A DNA stretch of 64,000 nt. It comes from Haberlea rhodopensis. Its lineage: Eukaryota; Streptophyta; Magnoliopsida; Lamiales; Gesneriaceae. Below are positions 22,927 through 33,946 of the stretch, one piece after another. Positions within the stretch are counted from its first letter, which is position 1, and every line of letters begins with the position of its first letter. The notes under the pieces are model-generated. The model was given only the letters and a program-made list of their open reading frames with translations, did no database searches and was not told the DNA's origin. Location: positions 5,146,001 through 5,210,000 of the forward strand of contig CAJQUN010000014.1 of NCBI GenBank assembly GCA_907163345.1, written 5' to 3'. A program made the position numbers and the translations under genes.

Positions 22927-23215
22927 CGATGATACTTTAACGCTTAAACGTGGACCAAACATCCCGATCCCACGAGTAAACCGATGATAATTTAACGTTT
23001 AAACGTGGACCAAACATCCCGATCCCACGAGTAAACCGATGATAATTTAACGTTTAAACGTGGACCAAACATCCCGATCCCACGAGTAAACCGATGATAA
23101 TTTAACGTTTAAACGTGGACCAAACATCCCGATCCCACGAGTAAACCGATGATAATTTAACGTTTAAACGTGGACCAAACATCCCGATCCCACGAGTAAA
23201 CCATTAGAATTTCGA
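22921..23215. repeat. 55-bp tandem repeat array, five units
   Basis: Units start at 22921, 22976, 23031, 23086 and 23141, exactly 55 bp apart. They share the core 'cgtggaccaaacatcccgat' with the 97-bp units but carry a different spacer ('ccgatgataatttaacg'). The array appears derived from the larger repeat by replacement or deletion of the spacer. Confidence 0.95.
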
Positions 23216-23284
23216 ACAAACTCGATGAATCAAATACTTTCATTTTATTACTGCTGAATTCATAAAACAATAAAAAAAGAAAGA

Positions 23285-24648
23285 TTACACAAAATATTTC
23301 TTCAAGTTATGAATGTTCCAAGGTCTTACCAATTTCCGACCTTCATGATCTTCCAGCATGTATGCTCCTCTTCCGATTAGTTCCTTAATTTTGTAAGGAC
23401 CTTCCCATTTGGGTGCCAACTTTTTCACCTCACCAGCAGGATTTGTTCTTCGTAACACTAAATCACCAACTTGAAATGTTCTTGATCGAACCCTTCGGTT
23501 ATAGGCGTTGGTAATCCTTACCTTATATAGTTCTGTTCTTGCTACAGCTTGTTCTCTTAGCTGATCAATCTCATCTAACTCTTGCATTCTCTTAACCTCG
23601 TTCTGCTCTGGATCATAACATTGTACGCGGAGAGACTCAATCCTAATTTCTGCTGGAATGAGGGCTTCCGAACCGTATACTAGACTATACGGAGTTTCCC
23701 CTGTAGATACCCGAGGAGTTGTTCGATAAGCCCACAAGACTCCAGGTAGTTCATTTACCCATTCCCCTCGGGCCCCTTCCAGCTTCGTCTTAATCCCATA
23801 TAATAGAATACGGTTAATAACTTCGACTTGCCCATTTGATTGTGGATAGGCTACTGACGTGAATATTTGCTTGATTTTCATCTCCTCGCACCACACCTGT
23901 ATTTTCTTTCCCTGAAATTGCCTTCCATTATCCGAAATAATTCTCCTCGGTATTCCGAACCGACATACTATGCTTCTCCATAAGAATTTGATGATTTCCT
24001 CCTCAGTTATTTTTGCTAAAGGCTCGGCTTCCACCCATTTCGTAAAGTACTCAACTGCTACTAGGAGGAATTTTCTTTGCCCCGTGGCAAGGGGAAAAGG
24101 TCCGACGATGTCCATCCCCCATTGATCAAAGGGACAGGAAGTGATACTGCTATTTAAGACCTCTGCGGGTATGTGAGATAAATTTGCATGTTTCTGGCAA
24201 TTGTTACATTTTTTAACAATTTCTTCGGCATTTTCTCTCATACTGGGCCAATAATATCCTGCCCGAAGGGCTTTCTGATATAACATATTACTTCCCGAAT
24301 GATTCTCACAACAGCCTTCGTGAATCTCCTTTAGTAAATGTTCTCCTTCTTGTGTTGATGTGCATTGCAGGAAGGAAACTGAAAATCCCCTTTTGAACAA
24401 TTTACCTTCTGCTAACACAAAACGCCTCTCCATTCTCTTCACCCGAGCAGCTTCCTTTGGATCTAACGGCAACACCCTATTTTTCAAGAATTTAATGATA
24501 TGCTCCCGCCAATCAGATATGATACAAGGCTCCAAATTCATTATACTGTTGATTGCTATGTGTGAGACCAAAAGATCTTGTACCAGCACTTTCCTGTTCT
24601 TCCACTCATGGATGGAGCTGGCCAACTTTGCAAGTGAATCTGCTCGGT
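23285..24648 (-). pseudogene. Tat element integrase (C-terminal part of pol)
   Basis: A 446-residue minus-strand frame. It has the zinc-binding HHCC set (H102, H109, C140, C143) in IHEGCCENHSG..CNNC, and the catalytic triad D172 (WGMDIVGPF), D232 (IISDNGRQF) and E268 (SNGQVEVIN). The C-terminal region continues with the conserved WAYRTTPRVSTGETPYSLVYG and a basic tail ending KLVRPWNIHNLKKYF. It integrates element cDNA into chromosomes. It is separated from the upstream pol frame by a one-base deletion near 24645-24655. The domain itself appears intact. Confidence 0.88.
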
Positions 24649-24650
24649 CA

Positions 24651-26771
24651 TTATCCTCCTCGTGGTATTTGCTTTAACTCTACTTCCTGGAACTGAGTCG
24701 TTAATAATTGAGCCTTCTCCACATATTTTTTCAGCTTTTCTTCTTTCACCTTGTACACCCCATTTACCTGTTGTACAACCAGCATTGAATCCATGAACAC
24801 TTTTACTTTCCGAGCTCCGGCGTCTAATGCTACTTGTAAACCAGAGAGGAGAGCTTCGAATTCGGCTTCATTGTTTGAGGAATGAAAACCGAACTGAATA
24901 GCTATGGAAACTTCCTCTCCTTCTGGACTAATCAGTATAATTCCTGCCCCGCTTCCCTTCTGAGTAGATGACCCATCTACGAAGAGGCTCCAATATTTTT
25001 CTTCGCGAGTATGAGTTACTTCCACCAAAAAATCAGATAAGGCCTGAGCCTTAATGGTATTCCGAGGCTGATAAGAAATATCGAACTCGCTCAATTCTGT
25101 GGCCCATTTCACCATCCTTCCTGAAATTTCAGCTTTCGACAAGAGCCTTCCTAAAGGAGTGCTCGTTACCACCATGATAGGGTGAGATAAAAAATACGGC
25201 CGAAGCCTTCTTGCAGTAATTACCAGAGCCAAAGCTAACTTTTCAATCTCAGGACATCTTTGTTCAGCTCCTTGCAAGGCTCGGCTGACATAATATACCG
25301 GTTGCTGCCGTCCCAATTTCTCTTGAATTAATACCGAGCTGACAACTTCCTCGGTTACCGACAAGTAGACGAGGAGGGTCTCATTATGCTCGGGTTTATT
25401 CATTAAGGGTAACTGAGCTAAATATTCTTTCAAGTCTTCGAAAGCCTTCTGACACTGATCATCCCACTCGAACTGCATTCCTCGCCTTAGTGCTTTAAAG
25501 AAAGGAAAACTCCTATCAGCCGATCTAGATATGAATCGACTAAGTGCTGTTATTCTTCCTGCTAACCTTTGTACTTCGTTCAAGGTCCGAGGAGGGTTCA
25601 TTTCTTGGATTGCTCGTATTTTTTCAGGGTTAGCTTCCACACCTCTCTCTGTAACCATGCACCCCAAGAATTTTCCACTATGAATTCCGAAGGTACATTT
25701 GGCTGGATTTAACTTCATGCCAAATCTTCTTAAAGTGGCAAAGACTTCCTCCATATCCTCTATCAGATTTTGGGCCTTCTTGCTTTTGATCAGGACGTCA
25801 TCAACATAAACCTCCACGTTCCGTCCTATTTGATCTTTGAACATCTTATCCATCAGTCTCTGATAAGTAGCCCCAGCATTTTTTAATCCGAAGGGCATAA
25901 CGACATAACAAAAAGTTCCTCCCGCTGTGACAAAGCTAATCTTGGACTGATCCTCGCGGGCTAAGGGGATTTGATGATATCCCTGATAAGCATCCATAAG
26001 ACATAACAGCTCATGTCCCGCAGTAGAATCCACTAATTGATCAATCCTCGGTAATGGGTAACAATCTTTGGGACACGCTTTGTTCACGTCCCGAAAATAT
26101 ACACACATCCTCCACTTGTCTCCCGTTTTAGGTACTAGAACCACATTTGAGAGCCATGTAGGGAAACTAATCTCCCGTATATGACCTGCTTTCAACAACT
26201 CCTCTACTTGTTTAGCTATAACGGCATCCTTCTCGGGTCCGAAATGCCTTCTCTTCTGTTTAATTGCCCGAGCACCCGGATCAACATTTAGATGATGCTC
26301 AGTAATCTCTGGTTTTACCCCAATTAACTCAGAGGAATTCCAAGCGAACACATCCACGTTAGCTATTAAGCATTCAATCACCCTTTTCCTCAATTCGGGA
26401 TCCAACTTAGATCCAATGCGAGTAGTTTTCGCCGGGTGACCTAACTCGATACTCATGAATTCCTCCTCGGGGATTATCCGCTCCTCCTCCTCAGGCTGTC
26501 CATGTTTCCTCTTATTACTTCCTCGCTCCCCATCTTCTCCATTTTTTCCTTTGTCTTGCTTCAACTCTTGCACATAGCATTTTCTTGATGAACTTTGACT
26601 TCCCCTTACTTGTCCCACTTCCTCTCCTACCGGGAATTTTATCTTCAGGTGGTAAGTAGAAGCAACTGCTTCGAAGGCCGTTAACGCCGGCCGACCCAAT
26701 ATTATATTATAGGAGGAGGGTGCATCCACTATGAGGAAGGTGATCATCTTCGTCTTTGTCTTGGACTCCTA
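24651..26771 (-). pseudogene. Tat element protease end, RT, RNase H and archaeal-type RNase H
   Basis: A 698-residue minus-strand frame from Met at 26747; an in-frame TAG at 26769-26771 cuts it from the protease start. The N-terminus holds the end of protease (VDAPSSYNIILGRPAL). RT follows: YPLPRIDQLVD, LMDAYQGYHQI, FGLKNAGATYQRLMD, YVDD at 314-317. The first RNase H (about 455-575) reads YLSVTEEVVSSVL where active forms have an Asp in the first motif, so it looks catalytically dead. A second, archaeal-type RNase H follows (about 586-690) with acidic residues D591 (FVDGSS), E629 (NNEAEFEAL) and D653 (FMDS). The double RNase H is diagnostic for the Tat lineage. The frame ends prematurely at 24651, where a one-base deletion separates it from integrase. 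Confidence 0.9.
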
Positions 26772-26871
26772 TCCTAATGTGACGGGTAAAGACACTTGTC
26801 CTATAGGACTTATGGCTTCTCCAGTAAACCCATGCAAAGAAGTATTTACTTTTGCACAGTTATACTTCCTA

Positions 26872-26990
26872 ATTCCATCTGCTTCAACGTATTAAGGAAG
26901 AGCACATCTGCCGAGCTACCTGTATCGACGAAGATTCTTTGCACATTATAGTTGGCTACTGTGGCTGAAATTACCAGTGCATCCTCGTGG
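26872..26990 (-). pseudogene. Tat element protease active-site region
   Basis: The minus strand encodes the aspartic protease motif DTGSSADVLF, with DTGS at 26915-26926. Before it is ATVANYNVQRIFV, the usual strand leading into the active site. It is out of frame with the downstream pol segment and followed by stops, so the element cannot make a processed polyprotein. Confidence 0.75.
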
Positions 26991-27043
26991 GGAAAATAAA
27001 TCCCTTGTAAATCAGCAGGTCCGAAAGCTATAGAAGGACTCTC

Positions 27044-27825
27044 CTAAGTATGACTTGGATTAATGGATAACACTTCGAGTTTTCGAGCATAACTTTTTCT
27101 TGCTCGGTTAGAATCTCCACATGATGTTCCTCCCGAAATTATATGTATAGTCCCTCGGTTAGGAACATTGCTCATGGTTCTTTCCCTGGTAACTTGATTT
27201 CCTGCCTCCACTCTTTCCCCCCGTACTGCCCAAGGAACTGGCTGAAGTACTCCTCTCCCGGGATTAACATTATTCCGGGGGAAAGGAGCACTGTTTCTCA
27301 AGTCATCGTCAGCTCCTCGCCTTACATCCATTCTTCCTTCATGACAACTCCCTCCTCGGGCACTTCCTCCTCGGAATACTCCTCTTCCATAAGGTCCCCC
27401 CGACCCCTCTTCGGCATAATTTGATTCATGGCTACTTCCCGATAAGGTCTCATCGGTAGGTATTGATCAAAGTTCCTCTTGGGCTGTTCCAATGGCCTCT
27501 CCTTCCTATTGACTTCACCACCATTTTTTATTTCCTTCTTCTGTTTCATCCTCTGCGCTTCCTCCAAATTAATATATTTAGAGGCACGCCCCAGTAATTC
27601 ATTGGAACAGTTTTGGCAATCACCTCAGTTAAATGTTCCATGGGTATTCCTTGGGTAGGTAATACTCGTGAAACATTCCGCGATGATCCAGCCTCCCCAG
27701 CCCCTTCTGGTTCTGGGCATGAACGTGGGGGGGGGGGGGGGGGGGGGTCATTGGTTTATCCCTCCCCGACATTGGCCCTCGCCCTTTGCTTCTAACCATT
27801 TCGCCTTGGACTCTTGATGAAAAAA
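27044..27825 (-). pseudogene. Tat element gag remnant
   Basis: Minus-strand pieces in several frames: a probable start near 27800 (MVRSKGRGPMSGR), IPMEHLTEVIAKTVP and SKYINLEEAQRMKQ near 27560-27650, a charged linker (27322-27567), and the gag-protease spacer with IHIISGG...GDSNRARKSYARK (27044-27331). Gag of this lineage is normally several hundred residues with a capsid domain. Only about 0.8 kb lies between the PBS and protease, so most of the capsid appears deleted. A 21-base G run sits within the remnant. Confidence 0.65.
27727..27747. repeat. Poly-G tract (21 G)
   Basis: An uninterrupted run of 21 G on the plus strand (C on the coding strand) inside the gag remnant. Such runs are mutation hotspots and prone to assembly length errors. 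Confidence 0.9.
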
Positions 27826-27856
27826 AATCTCTGCTTCAACGTCTTTGCTCTTTTTG

Positions 27857-27875
27857 CTCCCAGAGACGGCGCCAA
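27857..27875 (-). promoter_or_regulatory. Primer-binding site of the Tat element
   Basis: Directly inside the 5' LTR the minus strand reads T then TGGCGCCGTCTCTGGGAG. The first nine bases TGGCGCCGT are complementary to the 3' end of a plant tRNA ending ACGGCGCCA (tRNA-Asp type), while the rest matches less well. Confidence 0.65.
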
Positions 27876-28499
27876 TGATGCGATCCGTTATTTTACGTGT
27901 TTGGTAGAATTAAATGTTTACGAAAAATAAAAGGAATACACCAAGATTTTTACGTGGAAAACCCTCAAATTGAGAGAAAAACCACGGGACCTCTTCCAGT
28001 ATAAAGCTTCACTATAAATATTGATGATTTACAAGATGATCTGGACACAAAAATAATCACTCAATGACTTATACGACTACTGTTAGCGAAATTATAAAAA
28101 AGACCGAACAGACTCAAGTTTGCTCTCTTCGGAGTCTTTTTGCCCAGAAAAATCCAATCCAACCCCCTCTGTGATGACATCCGCGGGTATTTATAGGACT
28201 GTTCTTAGTGATTGACTCACGGGAGATCCGGAACACGATGTCACATGATCGTGGCTTAACTGGAGCCTCACGCGTCCGAGATATCCGCGCCCCATTACTA
28301 CACGTTCATTCACGTCGGTTAATTTGTTAGTTACTCCCGAGTTTTCCGCTAATCTTTGACCAGAAAACCGAGGAGGGTTAGCAGATGTTCGGTAAAACCC
28401 TGCTCGGTGCTATCTGTTCGGTGTATCTTGTTCGGTATATGACTTGTTCGGCGTTTGCGGGGATTTTACCCGAGGAAGTCAATATTTCATATGACATCA
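27876..28499 (-). repeat. Tat element 5' LTR
   Basis: 624 bp, TGATG to CATCA, flanked by TAATC on the right. It carries a minus-strand TATA-like 'CTATAAATAC' at 28187-28196 that would drive gag-pol transcription leftwards. Confidence 0.95.
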
Positions 28500-28504
28500 T
28501 AATC

Positions 28505-30280
28505 TTTTTTTTTTAGATTCAGAAATACCTATGGAAGATCTCGAATATTTTCAATATGTGTATGAGCTTAGGGACTTGAGTATTGGGTAAGGAAAGAGTT
28601 GTCATTGTAGACATTTCAAAAATGCATAGTGTTGGTTCACACAATGAATTTTAATGCCCAAATTCCTCTTCTTCTTTTTTTTTTTTATAAAAAAAAACAA
28701 TTAAGTTTAAGTTCAAATATGTATTTTAATCTTCTCTTACAATTAAAAAATTTTCAACTACTAAACAATACATTTCATTTTATAATTATAAAATATTGTA
28801 GTACTAAATCTTATGTGATTATGTAGAGAATTTCGTAACTAAAATAAGTACTTTGAAATTATTATTTAATAAAGCAAACAATATGTAATGCCTATATATA
28901 AATCATGCATGTGTTATTGGATTATTGTGTAATATGAGATAATTACGGTATGATGTAGACTCGGATTCGGCTTGAACCGAGTATGAAAGACGAAATGGAT
29001 TATTTGATAGTGATGAAGTATGTTCATGATATACTTAGCAAAGAAATGATCTAACCATAGTTGGGACAACTAATTGATATTGTTGTGGTCTATGAATTTT
29101 ATGAAATTACATGAACATGGTTTAGTAATACCTCTACATGGAAAATATGGATTTGATGCATGATAGAACACATGGAATAATCTTGACATGAGTTATTACT
29201 CACTATATATAGGTGCAACTCATATTTGAAATACATACTACACATATTTCACCTACACATCTCTACACTTGCTCTTTTCAAACCCTTATCTCTCCTCTTG
29301 CATTTGTGCTTGCATTTGCCTTGGAGGTCAAGCTAGAAACTTGTATATAAAGTGCAAAAATAGCTAGTTGGTGAGAATTTCATAGCATATAATGTTTATG
29401 TTTTGGTAATTCAACCATATGAAGATATTATTGGTAATTTCTGATTTGGTATGAGATGAAATTCAATTATATAAGTTGTGTTCTCATGAAACAATGTTCA
29501 TATCAATGTTTCATGAAGTTTTGGTGTTGAATTATGAGGCGTGGAGTTGAAACCATGAGGATAAACATGAAAATCGTCATCTTTTGACATTTCTGCTATC
29601 TCGCAATCGATCTCGTGATCGATCTCCAAGAATGGACCAATCGATCGTCGAGCTAGGGGAAAATATAAGGCGGTTTAACGTTTTGGCTATCGATCGCGAG
29701 ATCGCGACCGATCGATTACGGGAAAGTAGATTGATCGCGTGAGACCTAGCGATCGATCGCTGATGGAGAGAAACTTTGGTTATATTTTGCATGTTTTGGC
29801 GATCGATCGCGTGATGAGGACGATCGATCGCGAGGGGCAAATTGTTGAAAAATGTTATATTTTCTTGGAATTTGATGACGACGCATAGTATATATTGAAT
29901 TGTTGATATTCATGTCGCACCATCATAGGGAACATGTCAGAGAGGAGGTTAAGCAGTAACTCCTTATTGTCTATCTGTTGAACGAAAGACAGATACATGT
30001 TAAGTAAGAGTATCAATGATATCTTTATGATGAATGTACGTGATGGTGGTTATCTCTATATATTGTTGAGGTATGAAATATAATATTGTTGTGATTTATG
30101 CTGTTCAGATATGAGATTATGTTGTTGTGGCATGAGATTGGTGCTGTGAGGCACAATATTGTTGATGCATAAGATTGATGCTCTGAGGAACGATATTATT
30201 GAGGCATTGATACATCGGCTATAACATGTGAGGACATAAATATGATATGTTCATCTATATAACTCCTTAAATCCAGAACA
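28505..30280. repeat. Remainder of duplication unit 2
   Basis: Matches 13949-15765 of unit 1. It includes a GATCGATC cluster (29590-29842) and a decayed form of the 37-bp minisatellite (about 30095-30210). No gene. Confidence 0.85.
29590..29842. repeat. GATCGATC palindrome cluster (copy C)
   Basis: The duplicate of copy B at 15060-15300, with point changes. In a few places it has a more complete palindrome, for example 'GCGATCGATCGCG' where copy B has 'GTGATCGATCGCG'. Confidence 0.65.
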
Positions 30281-32052
30281 TATCAAAACGGTATAATCAA
30301 ATTTAATATATTATATAACAAAATATATTTAATAACACTATTATATTTATTGAATATTATTTTTCATGCATTGCGTATTTGCTTATTTGGTATCGTATAA
30401 GAGGCTAAGAGAGTTAATTTGGTAATCAAATTTCCAACCAAATTCAAATTTGACAACTCAGATTCTATGTAACTTTACTTATTTCCGCTCCACGATCTTC
30501 AGTCACGTGCCACTATCTAACTTCATTTATTTCCCGAAATTATTTTATATTGAAACACATATAATATTTAATTGTTTATATTTAACAAAATATTATAAAC
30601 CACTTTATATCCTAAATGAAACTTGTACAATTAAAAAGGAACATTTTATGGATTATGGTCGCGCATTATTTAATTGGAACTATACAAATAATTTTTAACT
30701 TTGTTACTAAGTTTTAACAACATGAACATATAAAATAATTTTTGAAAAGCAAAAATTATTAAAAATATGAAAAATTTAATATTTAAAAATAAGTAGAAAG
30801 CATGGATTCGAAATAAACAAAATAAGTAAAAAAGGCACGATATTTTTGAACCAAACCGAACCGAAAGTTGGGTTAAACCGAACATTTCGGTTCGGTTTCA
30901 TTTAATTTTTTTTTAATTAACTTTTTTATAAAAAAATTAAATTTTTTTAAAACCATTTAAAAAATCCCCGAAATTTAAACCATTAAAAAAAATTATAAAC
31001 ATTAAATTTTTTTTTTTAAATTTCGGTTTTCGATTTAGTTAACCGAACCCTATAACCGAACACTGAAAAGAAAACCGATTTTTTTTAGAACCGGAAACTA
31101 AATTCGGTCGGTTAACCGAACAGTTACATATCCCTAAGTTGGTGTCTAACTTAATCACATTCATTGTGACTGTCGTAATGCTATTCAAATGATGTCTTTC
31201 ATCAACACACGTTAGGAAGATTGTTTTTGGGATGAGATTCGAGAGAAGTAAATCACAAAAACTGATTTTCATAATTTGTACAAATCGCCACAGATCTTTA
31301 TAATTTCGATATTTAACCGAATCCAATAATTTTACTCATACGAAGAATTAGATATTGCCATTGAAACGTGCTTTAAAGATTTTCACTGTTGAATCTACTT
31401 TGATCTACACTTCAATCATCCAAGCCTTCTCCGGCGAACCTCGCAGCTGTGAACCGTGTTCGAGCACTCCCTCTAACATATATTGACTAATCAAAATAAC
31501 TATTAATCTCATCCTAAGCATGAGATTACACTGTTAAGTAAATTGGAATTATTGAAATCGATAATCAAATAGAATTTATTCTGATCGATATAACAGTTGT
31601 TATTTTGATTATGCTGGCAAACCCTCCGCCTGGTTTTAGTAACCGCAGATGATATTGAAAGCTGACCATTTTACAAAACCATATCCACTCATCTAACTTC
31701 TTGCAAAAACCTAAATACAAGTTGACTTTGTTATATTTTGACTTAAAAATTAACTTATACTTGCTTTTACCATATTGCCACTCTTTTGTCTTGTTTTTAT
31801 TTTTCTCTCTAGGTTATATCATATCCATTCAAAGTGCATGCAAGGTGGACGGCTGAGATTGAGTCTAATATCTTGGGTTATAAAGCACAAAGAATCAGAT
31901 TGCTAAAGGTGAGGGGATTTGGTGCGAGAAGCAGTTGGGGAGAAGAAACAAAGACCGAAGAGCATTTCCCTGGAGAAGAGAACTGAAAAAATCTTCGAGG
32001 CATTGAGCGAGCACCGAGAGGAACAAGAGTGAGGAAATCTGATCAAGAGCAC
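30281..32052. other. Intergenic region between the duplication and the nested LTR cluster
   Basis: No gene recognised. AT-rich, with a CCGAAC/GTTCGG-rich repeat at 30845-31130. 31800-32052 is less AT-rich and reads like part of an old copia LTR that continues at 43884 beyond the nested insertions. Short open frames have no known domains. Confidence 0.45.
30845..31130. repeat. Repeat rich in AACCGAA/TTCGGTT on both strands
   Basis: At the left edge 'ccaaaccgaaccgaaagt' is followed by 'catttcggttcggtttca', and similar motifs recur around 31020-31115, separated by poly-A/T. The inverted arrangement suggests a small non-autonomous transposon or a hairpin-forming repeat. No target-site duplication could be fixed. 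Confidence 0.45.
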
Positions 32053-33260
32053 TGATGATTTCTTATCGTAAGTGTATGATGTCAAGATTTATAATATAGT
32101 ATATATTAAGTGCGGATATCAAACCCCAAAAACTGAATATGTAATTCAAACTAAGTACTAAATTATAATGATAATCACTTTATTTAGAAAATTAATTAAG
32201 AGAGTGATAACAAAATTGTTTAAAACTAATGACCGTTAACTAAGATTTAAGGGGAATATCAATGAGAGAAGATCTAGGAGTCCGATTTCACTTGTTTATC
32301 CACTACATTCGTCATTCATCAATCTCAATATCATGGAATTTCCTAGTTTATTAACCATGAATCATATATTATTCTATTACCTCTCCCGAGTGTTAAATAG
32401 AATTAATCATCTAATAATCACTTTGATGTGTCCACCTAAGATAAACTATTAAACAATTTCAATAGCGCAGAGTCGTTCGATGGCTTCGTAGGAGTTATAC
32501 GCATGTCGACTATATAAATTTCCTACGATGTGTTTTCCTATGTTCGTATTCATAACCCCTCTCCCGAGTGATAGATTAAAAATATGAAATCATTCAATCC
32601 GTGGCCAGTAAATTAAAAGCATTAAGAGCAAGAAAACACAAATAAACCAATTGGTAAACCACAATAAATAAATCAAGTCATTCAAAACGTAGTTTCAAAA
32701 GCAAGCTACATTGTTCTCCTAGAATTAAAGAGTTAGTTCATGCTAGAATTATAAAATAACAAAACATGTTCTTAATCTTCATCAAAAGTAATAAGGAAGA
32801 TGTTAGTTCCGGACCTTATCGATGAGATTTTAAAGATGACAAAACATTTCAGACCGGATCGATAGAAATCAGATTGACCAGATCGATCGGACAAAACAGA
32901 GCAAGATGACAGAACATTTCAGACCGGATCGATGGATTCCAGACTGACTAGATCGATACTTCAGATCGATCTCAACCTTTATCAGATCAGAGCAGTCAAA
33001 GATACATAAATGATGGCTTCTCAGTCCGAACCATTAACGGTTATTTATTGTAGCATTTAATGCTGTAATTAATGCTACAAAGGATCAAAAATTGAAGATT
33101 GCCATTAAAGGTAAGAAGACAAAGAAGAGCTTACCTGTCAGTCGCCGAAAGCATACACCAGAACGGCAAGTGTCCTGAAGAAGAAGACTGTAGCTTTCTC
33201 AGAGTTTAAAAAGAGTCAAAGTTGCACATTAAGGGAAACAATGCCGTTGCTACCCTCAAC

Positions 33261-33270
33261 TATAAAAGGA
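33261..33270 (+). promoter_or_regulatory. TATA box in the Sirevirus LTR
   Basis: TATAAAAGGA, a near-perfect plant core promoter motif, in the middle of the LTR as expected for the U3/R boundary. It is repeated in the 3' LTR at about 42651. Confidence 0.7.
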
Positions 33271-33849
33271 TGCAACAAAGAAAGACATGAACACTTGATT
33301 CGAACTCACGCTGATCAATTGAAAAACACACAAGAAAGCAACTGCACACGCTTACAAAGTTCAGAAGCTCTCGAGCTGAAGTTATTTATATAAGCGCGAT
33401 TACTTTGTAACATTTGATCATTGTAGGATCACTGTGCGCATTGTGTATTGAAAAATAGAAGTGATCAACTTATTGTAACTGTCAGACAGAGTGTGTCTGA
33501 GCAGGTTGAGTGACTAGGAGTTTCAGACTGGTAGTGAGGTAAATCCAGCCTGAATCGGGTTTGTACAACATGATTGTATAAATCAAAGTCTTCTAGTATA
33601 AACCTTCCTTAATTGGAAGAAGGGGAGACGTAGAAGGATTACACCACCTTCGAACTTCCAGAAACATATCCTGTGTTTTATCCTTCTGCACTTAGCCATC
33701 GAGCCGTTCTTACTTTTACAAGAGCAGACCGTTTCCGCACTTACCTTTTTAGTGGTCTATTCTGTTCAAAGAGTTGATTAAGTAACAGATTTCTTTCACT
33801 AATCCGAAAGAATTCACAAGGGATAAATTTTATAAGGAGTGTTCATTCA

Positions 33850-33870
33850 CCCCCCCCCCCCCCCCCCCCC
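33850..33870. repeat. Poly-C tract (21 C) in the 5' LTR
   Basis: An uninterrupted run of 21 C. The 3' LTR has only 7 C at the same place, so this tract expanded in one LTR or the length is a sequencing or assembly artefact. Confidence 0.85.
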
Positions 33871-33897
33871 TCTAAACACTCCGGACCGATCCTAACA

Positions 33898-33914
33898 AGT
33901 GGTATCAGAGCAGG
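33898..33914 (+). promoter_or_regulatory. Primer-binding site of the Sirevirus
   Basis: Directly after the 5' LTR is AGTGGTATCAGAGCAGG. TGGTATCAGAGC is the classic complement of the 3' end of plant initiator-methionine tRNA. Confidence 0.9.
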
Positions 33915-33946
33915 TCATCTTAATCAGCACAAAGACTACTAAGCTG

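Larger units (their letters stand above)
18720..28499 (-). mobile_element. Tat-lineage Ty3/gypsy LTR retrotransposon, 9,780 bp
   Basis: Two 624-bp LTRs (TGATG...CATCA) flank the element, and TAATC is duplicated at 18715-18719 and 28500-28504. The empty site survives in duplication unit 1. Pol runs on the minus strand, so the right LTR is the 5' LTR. From right to left it holds: PBS, shortened gag, protease, RT, RNase H, a second archaeal-type RNase H, integrase, two tandem-repeat arrays, an antisense plus-strand gene, PPT, and the 3' LTR. The double RNase H, the repeats between pol and the 3' LTR, and an extra antisense reading frame are known features of the Tat/Ogre/Retand group. About 4 mismatches between the LTRs (my count) indicate a recent insertion. 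Confidence 0.95.
15766..30280 (+). repeat. Segmental tandem duplication, unit 2, split by the Tat retrotransposon
   Basis: This is the second copy of 11061-15765. The sequence matches unit 1 up to 18719, is interrupted by the LTR element 18720-28499 plus its 5-bp TSD, and resumes at 28505 to 30280, after which similarity stops ('ccagaaca' then 'tatcaaaacg'). Small indels distinguish the copies: unit 2 lacks about 60 bp corresponding to 13350-13405 and has extra sequence at about 18138-18255. Confidence 0.92.
32801..33897 (+). repeat. Sirevirus 5' LTR
   Basis: 1,097 bp. A canonical TATA box TATAAAAGGA is at 33261-33270. A run of 21 C lies at 33850-33870, against 7 C in the 3' LTR. The boundaries are fixed by the 3' LTR copy and the PBS. 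Confidence 0.95.

Noticed and set aside
21783..23215. Regular repeats that could suggest a CRISPR array
   Set aside because: The units are contiguous 97- and 55-bp tandem repeats without unique spacers, in a plant retrotransposon; no cas genes.
23285..26771. Gypsy pol as an active autonomous element
   Set aside because: A stop before the RT frame, a frameshift before integrase and a shortened gag make autonomous mobility unlikely for this copy.
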